A stretch of DNA of 39,687 nt from Anaeromyces robustus (GCA_002104895.1 MCFG01000510.1:1-39687), one strand, 5' to 3'. Counted from the stretch's first letter, positions 1-19,510 are shown. The notes: generated from the sequence alone by a model not told the origin. Numbers and translations: made by a program.

Positions 1-244
1 TTTATATTTATTCATTTAAAAAATAGTATTATATAATAAAAATACATAATATTTATAAAGCTTGTTGAAATATATAATATATAATATAAATAAAAAATAT
101 TACTTAACAATATTTTTAAATATATTAGATAATAATTTATTGATATATATATATTTATATATATATTAATTATCATTTATTAATTAATAATATAAATGAA
201 ATAAATGAAATAAATAAATGAAATAAATAAATAAATAAAAAAAG
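1..244 (+). other. Probable intron, upstream of the Doa10-like exon
   Basis: This stretch is almost pure A/T with no usable reading frame. It ends in an A-rich tract and an AG at 243-244, immediately before an open, conserved-looking exon. It is most likely the 3' part of an intron whose 5' exon lies outside the window. No other feature is visible. Confidence 0.5.
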
Positions 245-997
<753 letters not shown>

Positions 998-1138
998 ACA
1001 AAAATGTAATATAATATAATAAATAAAAAATAAATAAAAAACAAATAATAATGTGATATATAAATAAGCTGAAATTAAAAAAAATAAAAAATAAAAAATA
1101 AAAATAATATTTATTAGTAAATAAACAAACATAAAATA

Positions 1139-1169
<31 letters not shown>

Positions 1170-1756
1170 AATAAAATAAAATAAAATAAAATAAAATAAA
1201 ATAAAATAAAATAAAAAATAAAAAAAAAAAAAAAAAAAACAAGAAAAAACAAAAACAAAAACAAAAACAAAAAAAATAAAATAAAATATAATATAAAATG
1301 AAATAAATAAAATAAAATAAAATAAAATAAAATTATAAAAATAAAATATAATAACAACACATAAAAAGCATTGACAACAATTATTCTATTTCCCCCTTCT
1401 TTTTAATGATTTTTTTTTTATTTAATTTTAAAAATTATTTAAAAATGATATAAATCCAAGTTTTTAAAAAATATATTACATATTATATAAAATTATTAAG
1501 TTTTAGTTTTATCTTATTTTAATAACTTATAAATTATATATCTTTTTACTATTTATTCAATTCCTCAATTTATTTTTATTATTATAAATATATGAAATTA
1601 ATAATACATATTATTACTAAAATAAATATAAAATTCATCTACTATAAATATAAATAAACAAAAAAAGATTTTAAATATTGCAATATCTTTTTAAATACTA
1701 AAAATGTTTTAAAATTATTAAAATATAATTTTACTCTACTCTAAATATTAATTTTA

Positions 1757-1789
<33 letters not shown>

Positions 1790-2269
1790 GTTTTTTTCTT
1801 CTTTTTTTCTTTTTTTTTTTTTTTTTTTTTTTTGTAGAAATAGACTTACTAATATTAATTACATAACAATTATAAAATTAGAACAATAAATACGTTACGA
1901 ACTTTCAATATAGTTTTATCCCAATTATATACATAAATATATTATATACAAAATGAATTATTTTCAAGGCATTCTATGACCATATTTTTATATAAACTTA
2001 TAATTTTCAAAATTTATTGAAACATTTTCTAATAGTTTTGATTTCTTTTTAAAATTATGTAAATAAATAATTCAAAACATTTTGAAAACTGATTTTTTAT
2101 CTAAAACAACATACATAATTATATTTCAATAGTCCAATACGATTATTTTTTCAATTATAAAACTTTATTTAAATCAATTAAGGAACATAAAATAAAATTG
2201 ATTTATGGTGTTAATTTATTCTTGCACAAATGATTAATTTATTTTGTAAAATTACATTCTACAATCAAA
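998..2269. other. Intergenic spacer between convergent Doa10-like and eL34 genes
   Basis: AT-rich spacer holding the 3' flanks of two tail-to-tail genes. It contains an AAAAT pentanucleotide run at about 1147-1215 and mixed poly-T tracts at about 1762-1833. I see no coding frame with codon-like composition and no RNA gene. Confidence 0.7.
1147..1215 (+). repeat. (AAAAT)n pentanucleotide repeat
   Basis: Near-perfect tandem AAAAT units between the Doa10-like gene and eL34. The same unit recurs in several spacers of the window, for example as ATTTT at 3798-3868. Confidence 0.9.
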
Positions 2270-2792
2270 TTAATTCTTCTTGGATTTGTTAGAAGTTTGT
2301 GCCTTAAGAACCTTCTTAACAATCTTTTGTTCTTCAATTAAGAAAGCACGGATGATACTAATTTGTATTATTTGATATAATTATTTATTTATTATTAATA
2401 TAGAATATATATAATTATATATTATAATAAAAAAACAAAAAAAAAAAAAAAACAAATAAAATATAATCATATTAATAGTATGTTTAACATAAATACAAAA
2501 TTATATTTTTTAAATTTTATTTTATTTACCGGCTTCTGACACAGCTACCAGAAAGGTTACCACCGTAAGCTCTGTTAACGTGCTTCTTGGTCTTAGAGAT
2601 ACTTTGGTACTTTCTTGGACGAAGAGCCTTGATACCACTGAGTGGAACACCAGTTTCGGCACATCTTGGAACCTTAGCGTTCTTAGAGATGTGGTGGAAA
2701 ACTAATTTGTTACCTGGAGTCTTAACAATTCTGTTGTTGTTAGACTTGGTGTTGTATGATAAGCGTCTACGGAAAGTAACACGTTGAACCAT
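2270..2792 (-). CDS. RPL34: 60S ribosomal protein eL34
   Basis: Two exons on the minus strand: 2530-2792 and 2270-2357, separated by a 172-nt phase-2 intron (2358-2529). The product is 116 residues, close to the usual length of about 117. The N-terminus MVQRVTFRRRLSYNT, the central KTPGNKLVFHHI, and SKTKKHVNRAYGGNLSGSCV are characteristic of eL34. The second exon supplies the conserved IIRAFLIEEQKIVKKVLKAQ helix and a lysine-rich tail. The start at 2792 is chosen because MVQR is the family start; a longer frame begins 45 nt upstream but adds a segment absent from the family. eL34 is a structural protein of the large ribosomal subunit. Codons are noticeably more GC-rich than in neighbouring genes, as expected for a highly expressed gene. 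Confidence 0.97.
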
Positions 2793-3157
2793 TTTACCCT
2801 TTATTGTATTATATTTGTGTATTTTATAAACATTCAATTATTTTAAAGTATCCAATATTCATATATATACATATATATATTAAATAATATATTAACGGTA
2901 TCAATAAATATTTATGCAAAAAAAAAAAATTAGTAACACATAATACCATATATATATCAATTTATAAAGAATAAAAATAATATATAATATAATTTATAAC
3001 CCATCCATCAATTATTAACATGAAACAACACTCATTTTATAAATAAAAAATAAACTATTATAACATCAACATTAAAACAATTAATTATAGCAAAAATAAA
3101 CACATTAATAAATATATAAATTCATCAATCCATCCATTTCATTAATTACCTATGCTT
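2793..3157. other. Upstream region of eL34
   Basis: AT-rich 5' flank of eL34, with several CATCCATC-like and short poly-A motifs. I see no coding frame and no confident promoter element. Confidence 0.5.
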
Positions 3158-3343
3158 CTAATATACAGCAAACAATTGGTATTTGAAAGGAGGAAATAAA
3201 AGTTTTGGTGCATCAATCTTACTTTTCATCTTCAATTTGTTTTTCTTCCAATCAATAAGCAAATTAATCCAATCAATTTCATAATTAATATATTTAAAAT
3301 ATATTTCTAATTTTTGTACATTTTTAAAACTAATGTATACATT
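3158..3343 (-). CDS. Unassigned coding-like exon (terminal exon or gene remnant)
   Basis: The minus strand is open for 61 codons and ends in TAG at 3160-3158. Composition and codon pattern look coding: Asp, Trp, Pro and Gln codons in an otherwise low-complexity region. The C-terminal residues read KIDAPKLLFPPFKYQLFAVY. No ATG fits the frame near its 5' end, but AG dinucleotides at 3331-3330 and 3308-3307 could be splice acceptors, so it may be the last exon of a spliced gene. I cannot find a convincing upstream exon between 3344 and 4397. I do not recognise the protein. Alternatives are a decayed gene fragment or chance. Confidence 0.3.
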   Translation of the reverse strand, partial: NVYISFKNVQKLEIYFKYINYEIDWINLLIDWKKNKLKMKSKIDAPKLLFPPFKYQLFAVY

Positions 3344-4397
3344 TTATTATTCTTCATAAACATAATTATACATTAATATAATTATACATTAATTTATAAT
3401 TTATTATATCATGTGAATATATGAACATAATTTTACATTGATTTATGTATAATATGATTTATATTTTGAAAGTTAATGTAATTTAGTATTATTTTTGTTT
3501 CAAAATATGCTAAATTTTTATTATTATATAAAATAATAGTAGGAATAATATAGAAATAAAAAATCTCCAAAAAAGAAATGTATCCAAAATTTTTATGTAA
3601 TAAATCAATTACTATTTATAATTTTTATTTTTTTCTATTAAATGTTTTTTTTTATATAACAACATAATTAATTGATATATATTTATTAAAACATTAATTA
3701 TAACGAAAGAAATACAAAATAATATTAATTTTTTTTAACATTATTTTATAATATATAATATAAAATAAAATATGAAATAATAATATAAATAATGCTTTTA
3801 TTTTATTTTATTTTATTTTATTTTATTTTATTTTATTTTATTTTATTTTATTTTATTTTATTTTATTTTATTTATTTATTAATTATTATTATTCTTTAAT
3901 ACATTTATAAGGGTTTTGAGGAAAATACTATAAATAAGTATTTTTTTTAAATGATTATTTTTTAGTTTAATAATTATTATTTTAATGGTTTTATTTATAT
4001 TTTTATAGTTTATTTATTAAATATTTATTTATTTTTGTTTACTTTTTTATTTTATTTTTTTATTTATTTATTTTTTATTTTATTTTATTTTATTTATTAT
4101 TATTATTATTATATTTTTTTTGTAAAATAAAAAACAATTATTTGCTATAACAATAATTTTGTCATATATAATTATTATTTATGCAGGGATAAAAAAAAAA
4201 AAAGACAAATTTCTTAATTTTTATTTAATTATTATTATGGTTACGAATTATAATAAATTGTTATTATTATTATATTTTTATTTTTATTTTATTTTTATTA
4301 TTTACTCTTTTGAAGAAAAAAAAAAAAGAAAAATATTAAAAAGACGTTATTTAACATCTTATTTATTATATTATATATATTGCTTAAGGATTATTGC
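3344..4397. other. Intergenic spacer downstream of the ChAP-family gene
   Basis: Low-complexity A/T sequence with an ATTTT repeat at about 3798-3868 and short poly-T tracts. Plus-strand frames here (for example 4159-4401) encode only Ile/Leu/Tyr/Lys runs and are rejected as genes. Confidence 0.6.
3798..3868 (+). repeat. (ATTTT)n pentanucleotide repeat
   Basis: About 14 tandem ATTTT units in the spacer downstream of the ChAP-family gene. Confidence 0.9.
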
Positions 4398-4960
4398 TTA
4401 AAGATTATAACCTTCAACCTTGAAAACTTTTGCGTATTCGAAGTATTTTTGAATTAAATCGTAATTTGATAAACCAAGTGCAGCATTCATAACTTTAACA
4501 AGACCATGGTAATGAATAAGTTTGAAGAGGCTACGACCAATTGGATTTGGATACTATAAAACGTAAATATATTTATATATTTATTACAATTAATACTGAT
4601 AAATCTATAGAATGCAATATAATATAATATAACATAATATAACATAACATAACATAATATAATATAATATAATATAATATAATATAATATAATATAATAT
4701 AATATAATATATATAAGATTCTTACAGTATTATTAGTATATGTGAATTCATACAAGATGACTAATCTATTAATAATTTCTAATGAGCCTTGGATATTGTA
4801 TTCATTAGAATATATATCTAATAATCTTAATAATGACTTTGATGAATACTTTTGTTCAAATGAATAAAGATAAGCTTCCTTAGCTTCGTCCTAAAAAAAA
4901 AAAAAAGAAAAAGAAAATATTAATATTTTTAAAAAAATAATAATATTTAATCATATATAT

Positions 4961-5007
<47 letters not shown>

Positions 5008-7377
5008 TAGTTTTTATATTAAAATATTTACAATATGTTGGAGTCTTAAAGCTAAATCACCAAATACTTCCCATTCTAAAGATGTCTTACGATAAGCTAT
5101 ATGTCTAGATTCCCTGGCTTTTAAGTGTGCTATTTCATCCCTGAATGAAGAATAAAATCTAAGATCCTATTATAAAATTTATTTCATATATATTTTATAA
5201 ATATTTACTTAAAACATAATTATATATATTATTTTATTATTGTTTTTTTATTACATACTTCATACAAAACCATGAATAAATTATCAAGCCATCTTTCACA
5301 AAGTCTTTTATTCTTAAATGAATATTGAGAGAAGTTATTAAGTTCCTATTTTTTTATAACATTTTTATAGATATATAAATATAAATAAATGATTAATAAT
5401 AATATGAATATAAAAATTAGTATTTATTGTTAAATATTTAATATAGAATTTAATTTAATTTATAATTAAATATTTCTCATACTTTTTCACCATCATCAGC
5501 TGGTTCAGCACCATTATTATCTATAATAACATTATTGGTCTTTGGACTTTCAGATGGTTCAGTTTCGATTTTTTGTTTTTCTTCTTTCTTTTCCTCTTCA
5601 TTTTCCTCTTCTTTTTTCTCTTCTTTAACAGGTTCTGGTAATGGAGCATCTGATGATAAACTAATTTCTTCCATTCTATTTTCAAGGTCATCATCTTCAT
5701 CTTCAGCCTTTTCTTTACCTTTGCTTTCAACTTCACTTTCTTTTTTATTTTCTGTTGTAGGACTGGATGATTGTGAATGTTCTTTAACTGCAACTTCTTC
5801 TATTTTATTTTCAGTAGTTCTAGAGAAGGAAACAGTACGGTCACATTCTTCTGACTATTATATGTATATAATAATTATATGATATATAAATATCATATAT
5901 AATATATATAATAACAATATCAGTATTAATTTTTAAATAATAATATATATTTATATAAATAAAACATTTAAATCAAATTTATTACAATCTGCTGTTGTTT
6001 CTTTTCAATATTAGCACGTTGAATACGATATTCTTCTTCCATAACGAAAACAGATGATCTATAAAATAATAATTTATTCCATCCAATTTTTCTAACAATC
6101 TTTACTAATAATTCATATGCCTTTAAGAATGTTCCACGTAATGAATTAGCCGGTAATCTTAACAAATCAGGATGAACCTTTTATTTAATTCATTAAACAT
6201 ATAATATATAATTTATAATATTAATTTAATCAATAAATATTATAATAATATAATTATTATAATATATAAATAGTTAGAAAACGAGAAAATAAATAAATAA
6301 ACAAACAAACATAAAATTTTAACTTACATGATCTCTATATTCGTTACCATCTAAACTTATGAAATCCTTAATATCTTTTAACTCTTCTGGTGAACTCTTA
6401 GTATCATAATTCATTGCTATATTTAATCTTGCTGGCATTGGCATTCTTTGACTATTTGAATCTTTTTCACAATAAGTAAACATTGGACATGAATTTAAAG
6501 TTAATAAAGCCATTTCAATATCGTCCATTTCAAAGAATATTTCAGCTAAAACAGCCCATGTTGAATATTCAGATGGAGCATAAGTAACAGCTAATTTAGC
6601 TAATTTTAAAGCCATATCATAATGTTTTTTTCTTCTTAAGAAATCAATTTGAACCAAAATAAGAGAATAAGATTGTGGTTTTTGTTTTAAAGATTTATTT
6701 AAAACTTCAATAGCTTTAATTTCTTCATCATAACCAATATATGATTTAGCAACAAGAACAGAAACTTCTGGATCTTTTTCAGCTAATGGCTTAAAGAATT
6801 CAGCAGCAATATCATATCTATAACTATTACCGAAATATTTCATTAAACCATTAGAAAGATGATTACTAACATATGTAGCAACTTGAACTTCTGGTTCTGT
6901 ACCTAATTGCCATGATTTCCAAAATTCAGCTGAAGCAGCTTCTAAAAATTTCTTTTCACTTTCTAAAGTTTTAAGAGCATCTAATTTTCTTAATCCTCTT
7001 AATTGATTACCATCATTGCCATCTTATAAATAATTAAATAATATATATATTTATTATTATTTGAATATTTTCAGAAATAATGCTAATAAAAAAATAAAAA
7101 AAAAAATAAAAAAAAAAATAAAAAAAAAAAAATAAAAAAAAAAAAATAATTATTATTTAATTTTTTTATGTTATTAATTTAATATACCTGGTTCATCATT
7201 ATCATCCATAATAGCTCTGAGAATACCAGAGATGTATGTTTCTTGCCATAAAACATTATTTGTGATTGGATGTCTAATTAATAAAATAGTTTAGGAATAT
7301 TAAATATACAATAATTAATATATATAAATATTTATAATATTTTTATTTTATTTTATTTTATTTTATTTCTTATTTTG

Positions 7378-7420
<43 letters not shown>

Positions 7421-8293
7421 GAAAATATTACCTATCACCCTTAAGATCAACTAAATAACTAACGACACCACCTGGAATTTGAACTTCAACACGCATGTCT
7501 ACTCTAGAGAAAGCATTGAAACAGCAATATGTTCCTGAGCGAATTTTCCATGATGGTTGAGCTTTATTATTTGAAAACCAACCAGATTGTTCTTCAGTCT
7601 TTAATAATTAGAATAAAATAAAAAAAAATTATAAATTTTACTAATTATTATTAAACATTTATGATATTTAATATTTTATTTATACCAGAGAATATGAAAG
7701 AGAGTTTAAATAAGCAGCAATTGTAGCAGATGAACTATAAATGATATATAATATATATATATAATTTTTTTAATAATATGTATTTGATAAATTAAAAAAA
7801 ATATGTATATTCTATTTTTTTTTAAAAAACCTTGTATCAGTACCAAGGACAAAGTGATAAGAACCAATCTTATTTAATAAATTAGATAAAATTATATTTA
7901 TTTTATTTAAATAATATTTAAATTCATTTAATAAATTTTTATATTATATATTATATATTATTTTCATATATTAAATCAAATATTTAACGTAGTATATCAA
8001 ATATGAAATTAAAAAAATGTTTATTTATATTAAATATGATTTGATTACTAACATCTTTTGTTGAAACTTTATTATTAGTTTTGATAATATGACATAAATC
8101 TGGTGGACCTAATTCTCTAAATTGTGCTGTTTAATTAAAAAAAATAAATTATTAATAATTATTATAAATAATTATGATAATAATAAACACTATTTTGTAT
8201 TATAAATTATATTGACAATACCTAATGAATCATTTCTTCCAATAATTGATTCACCAATATCATTTTCAAAGAATTCAGTAATATCTAAAAGAA

Positions 8294-8330
<37 letters not shown>

Positions 8331-9334
8331 GTTAATAAATTAATAATTATTTAAATTAAAATATATATATAAAATATATCATAAAATATAAACTTATTCG
8401 ACAATATTTTATTATTAATATTAAATTTTTTTTAAAGATTATAACATTTATTCTTTTATTATAAGTATTATAATCATTATTTAATATTTAAAAGAATAAT
8501 CCATCTATATTATATTGTTAATATTGTTATTTTATATATTAGTTATTGTTTATATTATGAATATGTTGTTAATTATTGATAATTTTTTTAATAATATTTC
8601 TTGTCTGTTTCTTTTTTCAATTCATATTACAATTAAGTATATAAATGAATTTTTTTTGATTTGTTTTGATTACCTTCATATGTTTTAATATATGATAATT
8701 TAATATTATTCTACTAAACTTTATTATTTCATGTATAATAAATAATTATATATATAATGAATGATAAATTGTATAAAATTTTCATCAAAATTGTTATTGA
8801 ATTAATAAAATAATATTATTAATATGATTATTTAAAATTCCATAATTAATATTATATTCTCTTTGCATTGTCATTATTTATCACAACATTGTTATCATTG
8901 TTACTTTATTTTCAATTATTTTATTATTAGATGAATTCTGTATTTTATTCTTGATATTATGGTAGTATTAATTTATTTCTTATAAGTAATATTATTACAA
9001 TTATTATTGAATTATTATTTATATTATTATACTGTAATATATTATGAAGACAATACATAAATTACAAAAAATAAATAATAAATAAATAACATTTTTTTTA
9101 GTTATATTAAAACTTAAAATTTTGAATATAAAAATGTATTATTATTTTTCATATAAAATCTCTTGTTCATGTTTCTCTTTTTGAAAAAAAAATAAAAATA
9201 AAACCTCAAATAATTGCAATAACAAATCTTATTCAAATAAATCATCCATTTAAACAAAATATTGTTTATCTTTTTGTGTTTTTATGATTCTTTAAATTTA
9301 AAGATTATTAACCTTTTAATGCATCCTGTGCCAT
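4398..9334 (-). CDS. ChAP-family exomer protein (Bch1/Bud7-like TPR protein)
   Basis: Fourteen exons, all phase-consistent: 9313-9334, 8222-8284, 8053-8126, 7831-7868, 7686-7734, 7432-7598, 7188-7273, 6328-7022, 5986-6177, 5483-5854, 5259-5345, 5032-5166, 4726-4890, 4398-4553; 766 residues. ChAPs (Chs5-Arf1-binding proteins) form the exomer coat with Chs5 and carry selected cargo from the trans-Golgi to the plasma membrane. Family hallmarks visible are KIGSYHFVLGTDTS-like and AYLNSLSYSL near the N-terminus, the TPR block of exon 8 with ALLTLNSCPMFTY and MPMPARLN, and the C-terminal KRLCERWLDNLFMVLYEDLR stretch. Exon 10 inserts about 124 residues rich in Glu, Lys and Ser, which interrupts two conserved segments. 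Intron 1 is about 1 kb; others are 75-460 nt. The start at 9334 gives MAQDALK before the first donor. The exact paralogue cannot be told from sequence alone. Confidence 0.9.
4615..4709 (+). repeat. AATAT/AACAT pentanucleotide repeat in a ChAP-gene intron
   Basis: Tandem ATAAT/ATAAC pentamers fill most of the intron between the last two exons (4554-4725). The AACAT variants are clustered on the low-coordinate side, which suggests unit-by-unit spread. Confidence 0.85.
5483..5854 (-). other. Acidic low-complexity insertion within the ChAP-family protein
   Basis: This exon encodes about 124 residues dominated by Glu, Lys, Ser and Asn, including EEKKEEENEEEKKEEK. It is flanked by exons that encode conserved family segments. 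It is in frame and lies between phase-0 introns, so skipping it would preserve the frame. It is probably a disordered surface loop. Confidence 0.75.
7379..7419 (+). repeat. Poly-T tract (poly-A in the sense of the ChAP gene)
   Basis: A 41-nt homopolymer inside the intron between exons 6 and 7 of the ChAP-family gene, near the donor side in the gene's sense. Confidence 0.9.
8285..9312 (-). other. Long first intron of the ChAP-family gene
   Basis: Intron of about 1 kb between the 22-nt first coding exon and exon 2. Sequence is A/T with an AAT run at 8299-8328. I see no additional exon, RNA gene or repeat family inside it. Confidence 0.6.
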
Positions 9335-9376
9335 TTTGGACTTTTTTAAATTATATAATTATTTATTGATACTCTG

Positions 9377-9413
<37 letters not shown>

Positions 9414-9768
9414 AAGGTTTTTCAACTTGTTTATACTCAATAATTACACATAAAGAAAAAGAAAAGATTATTTATAAGAATGAAAATAATCTTTATTATT
9501 ATGTTACGTTATATAAACAATAAATAATTAACCATAAAAAAATCTATAAAAATTTTTAGTATTTATATTAGATTTACAATATATTTTAATAAATAATATA
9601 TTATATATTATTATATTAATATACATATTTATTAGAACATTAAAATAGCAATCATTAAATTTTATATTTCCTAAATTAAAAAAGAAGAATTTAATATATT
9701 ATTTAAAAATTATTAATCACGTGTTTATAATAAAATATTTAATCAATTAATCATAAAAACTAAAAAAA
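9335..9768. promoter_or_regulatory. 5' flank of the ChAP-family gene with a CACGTG palindrome
   Basis: AT-rich spacer with a poly-T tract at 9379-9412 (poly-A in the sense of the ChAP gene, about 45 nt before its ATG). A CACGTG palindrome, the core of bHLH-type binding sites, is at 9718-9723. The palindrome is rare by composition here, but binding is not shown. Confidence 0.35.
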
Positions 9769-10307
9769 ATGAAATTCATAAATTCTTTATCCACCAAATT
9801 AAAATTTAAAGGTATAATCCATAATATTTTAATAATAATAAGTAATATTATCAAAACTTCAATTATTAAAAATATTGAATTTCAACAAAAAAATAAAATA
9901 AAAACATAAGGAAAATAGAATAAAAATAAAATATTAAATAAAAAATAAATAATAGTTTTTAAAAATTTTAAAGAAAAGTATAATAAATAATTTATTTTTT
10001 TTAGAAATTTTTTAATTATATTATGAAATTAATAATTGATTTATTATATCTTTTTTATTAATTGTTATCAATATTTTGCTTATTCAAAAATACTATACAT
10101 TATATGTTTTATTCTTATCTTAAGAATTTTTATAATAATTTCAAATTCTTATTATTATTTTTTTTTTAAAAAAAAAAAAAGAATTATATTAAATATTAAT
10201 TCTTATTTTGAAATTTTTATTTATTTTTTTCTTTTCATTATTTATTTATTTTTATTTATTTTTATAGTGCGTGCTATTAGTATCATTAATACTTTCCTAA
10301 ATACCTG
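9769..10307 (+). CDS. Doubtful two-exon small protein
   Basis: An ATG at 9769 opens 14 codons (MKFINSLSTKLKFK) ending in a GTATAA donor. A later open segment after an AG at 10265-10266 joins in phase and runs to TGA at 10305-10307 (RAISIINTFLNT). Both pieces are less biased than the surrounding A/T sequence, which is why they stand out. The predicted product is only 26-27 residues, and an internal exon may have been missed. I do not recognise it, and it may be spurious. Confidence 0.22.
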
Positions 10308-10503
10308 AAATAAATTTATTAAAAGTTCAAAAAATATAATTTCAATTCTAATATTAGAAATTATTTTTTTTTTATTTTTTTTTTAACTAAAATAAACTAA
10401 TATATTAGTTTTATTATGTTTTATTATTGTTGTTATTAATAATGTTATTATTATAATTATAATTTTTTTAAATTTAAAAATTCTTTTTATTGAATATTAC
10501 AAT

Positions 10504-10540
<37 letters not shown>

Positions 10541-10555
10541 GATATTTATTTATTA

Positions 10556-10756
10556 TTAGTTAACTATTTTTTTATAGATTAACCATAAGCAACTTATACT
10601 AACAGATACAATAGCAATTTTAACTGAAGCATCAACCAATATTTTTGAAATTTTTTCATTTCTTTCATTATCTTTTTTATTTTTTTGAATTTTTTTTTTC
10701 ATTTCTTCAACTTTTGAAGAAATTCTTTTTTCGGAATTACTTTCTTTCTTATCCAT
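10556..10756 (-). CDS. Small tail-anchored membrane protein, unknown function
   Basis: Single-exon frame of 66 residues. Residues 1-42 are Lys/Glu/Asn-rich and probably helical (RISSKVEEMKKKIQKNKKD). Residues about 44-61 form one hydrophobic segment (VKIAIVSVSISCLWLIY), followed by a short KKIVN end. That layout fits a C-terminal tail anchor in the ER or mitochondrial outer membrane. It is transcribed divergently from the TXNL4B-like gene, with about 220 nt between the start codons. I do not recognise a family. The composition is less repetitive than the spacers, which supports a real gene, but it could also be part of a longer spliced gene. Confidence 0.5.
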   Translation of the reverse strand: MDKKESNSEKRISSKVEEMKKKIQKNKKDNERNEKISKILVDASVKIAIVSVSISCLWLIYKKIVN

Positions 10757-10849
10757 AATTATATTTTCTAGCTTCTTAATAAAAGAAAAATAAAAATTAA
10801 AAAAAAAAAAAATATTTAAAAACTAAATATTTTTTACTTTGAATATAGT

Positions 10850-10855
10850 CACGTG
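10850..10855. promoter_or_regulatory. CACGTG palindrome in a divergent promoter
   Basis: A CACGTG E-box core lies between the divergent start codons of the tail-anchored protein (10756) and the TXNL4B-like gene (10980). It could serve both; binding is inference. Confidence 0.35.
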
Positions 10856-10934
10856 AAACATAATATCTTATATAAATTAAAATTAAAAAAAATTTAATCA
10901 TTTTTGCTTTTATATTTGGTTTTTTATTTTTATT

Positions 10935-10937
<3 letters not shown>

Positions 10938-10970
<33 letters not shown>
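10938..10970 (+). repeat. Poly-T tract just upstream of the TXNL4B-like start codon
   Basis: A homopolymeric T run of about 33 nt ends roughly 10 nt before the ATG at 10980. Confidence 0.9.
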
Positions 10971-10974
<4 letters not shown>

Positions 10975-10979
10975 ATCAA

Positions 10980-11420
10980 ATGGAATTTTTACTTTATCGT
11001 TTAACAACCAAAAAACAAATTAATAAAGTTATAAGATATACTGAGGATAAGGTTGTTGTTATACGATTTGGAAGGGCATCAGATCCTGTATGCATGCAAC
11101 AAGACTATATTGTGAGTAATTTATTTATTTTTATTCTTAATTAATAAATTATTAAAAAATTATACATATATATATATATTTCAAATACAGTTATCAAAAG
11201 CTAGTCCATATTTATCAAAAATTGCTGATATATATATAGTAGAAATAGATGATGTTCCAGAATATGTTCAATATTTTGATATTTCTTTAATACCAGCAAC
11301 AATTTTCTTTTTTAATACAAAACATATAAAAATTAATGCAGGGTATATAATTTATTAAGACATATATATTTTTAATATGTATTTTATGTTTAAAAACTTG
11401 AGATAATCATTAAAAAATTT

Positions 11421-11458
<38 letters not shown>

Positions 11459-11663
11459 TATAATTGTGTATTAATTATAAAAAATTTCAAAATATAGAAC
11501 TCAAGATAATACAAAATGGATAGGTGCATTTGAAACAAAACAAGATTGTATTGATATGATAGAAGTCGTTTGTCGAGGTGCTATGAGAGGGAAATATATA
11601 GTAGACTGTCCAATAGAAAGAACGAGAATTCCACAATATTCTCTATATTATAAAAATATCTAA
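10980..11663 (+). CDS. TXNL4B/Dim1-like spliceosomal thioredoxin-fold protein
   Basis: Three exons: 10980-11111, 11191-11342 and 11498-11663; 149 residues, the same length as human TXNL4B (as I recall it). The thioredoxin-like fold lacks a CxxC redox pair and instead has VVVIRFGRASDPVCMQQD at residues about 25-42. YFDISLIPATIFFFNTKHIK and the C-terminal VVCRGAMRGKYIVDCPIE block follow. The MEFLLYRLTTKKQINK start and the RGAMRGK block fit TXNL4B (Dim1-like protein) better than DIM1/TXNL4A itself. Members act in pre-mRNA splicing, in or near the U5 tri-snRNP. Introns are 79 and 155 nt with GTGAGT and GTATAT donors. DIM1 itself is the alternative but fits less well. Confidence 0.92.
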
Positions 11664-12023
11664 TATAAAATCATAACAATCTTTCTTTTTCAATATATGT
11701 ATTTCCATTATATCTTTTTTTTTATAAACATTATTTATTATCAGTAATTTTTATTAAAATTAAAAGAAATTTGAGTATTAATATTTAATTAAAAACAACA
11801 ATTATTTAAATAAATTTATTTATTGCAAATATATATCATTTAAAATTTAAAATAGATATGTATATATAATATAAAAAATACAAAGAGTGTAAATTTTTAT
11901 TCATTTTTTTATACCATTTAATTTATTAAATATTCAAAAAATAATTAAATCTTTTTAATTATTACAGTTTTTTTTTCTTTTAAAATAAATTAATAAAAAA
12001 TAAATTTAAAACTAATACTATAT
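11664..12023. other. Spacer between convergent TXNL4B-like and RecQ genes
   Basis: 360 nt of A/T sequence holding the 3' flanks of both genes. No further feature seen. Confidence 0.7.
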
Positions 12024-16866
<4,843 letters not shown>

Positions 16867-16965
16867 ATTGGTTAATATATAATTTAAGTATAATTTATTT
16901 TATTATTTTATTATTTTATTATAGTATAAATATAACATATTTTAATAATAATTCATACAAAATTG

Positions 16966-16997
<32 letters not shown>

Positions 16998-17280
16998 TTG
17001 TATAATATATTTTAATTAAAAAAATTTTTATCCAATATAAAATAATTAAAAATCTTAATCAATAATATTATTTGAAATCTTTAATTTTTAAAAATAAAAA
17101 ATTTTTAAAAAATTTTTATTAAAATAATTTTTTTTATCATTTATCATTATTTTTTAGAAATCTTTTTTGATAATTGCATTATTCGTTTTAAATTAAATAA
17201 TATTATAAAAATAATAATATAACTAATAAAAATAAAGAAAAAATAATATTATTAATATTAAAAAAACGTTAAATTGAAAA
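16867..17280. promoter_or_regulatory. Shared divergent spacer of RecQ and BCD1-like genes
   Basis: About 414 nt between the two start codons, almost pure A/T with poly-T and poly-A runs at 16967-16997. No specific element is recognisable. Both promoters must lie here. Confidence 0.5.

Positions 17281-19510
<2,230 letters not shown>

Noticed and set aside
5521-5882. Lys-rich and Ser/Phe-rich frames over the acidic exon
   Set aside because: They are shadows of the ChAP-family exon 5483-5854 in other frames.
10036-10308. 90-codon Ile/Tyr/Phe-rich frame
   Set aside because: Composition is that of A/T spacer. Only its last 14 or so codons overlap a possible small exon, in another frame.
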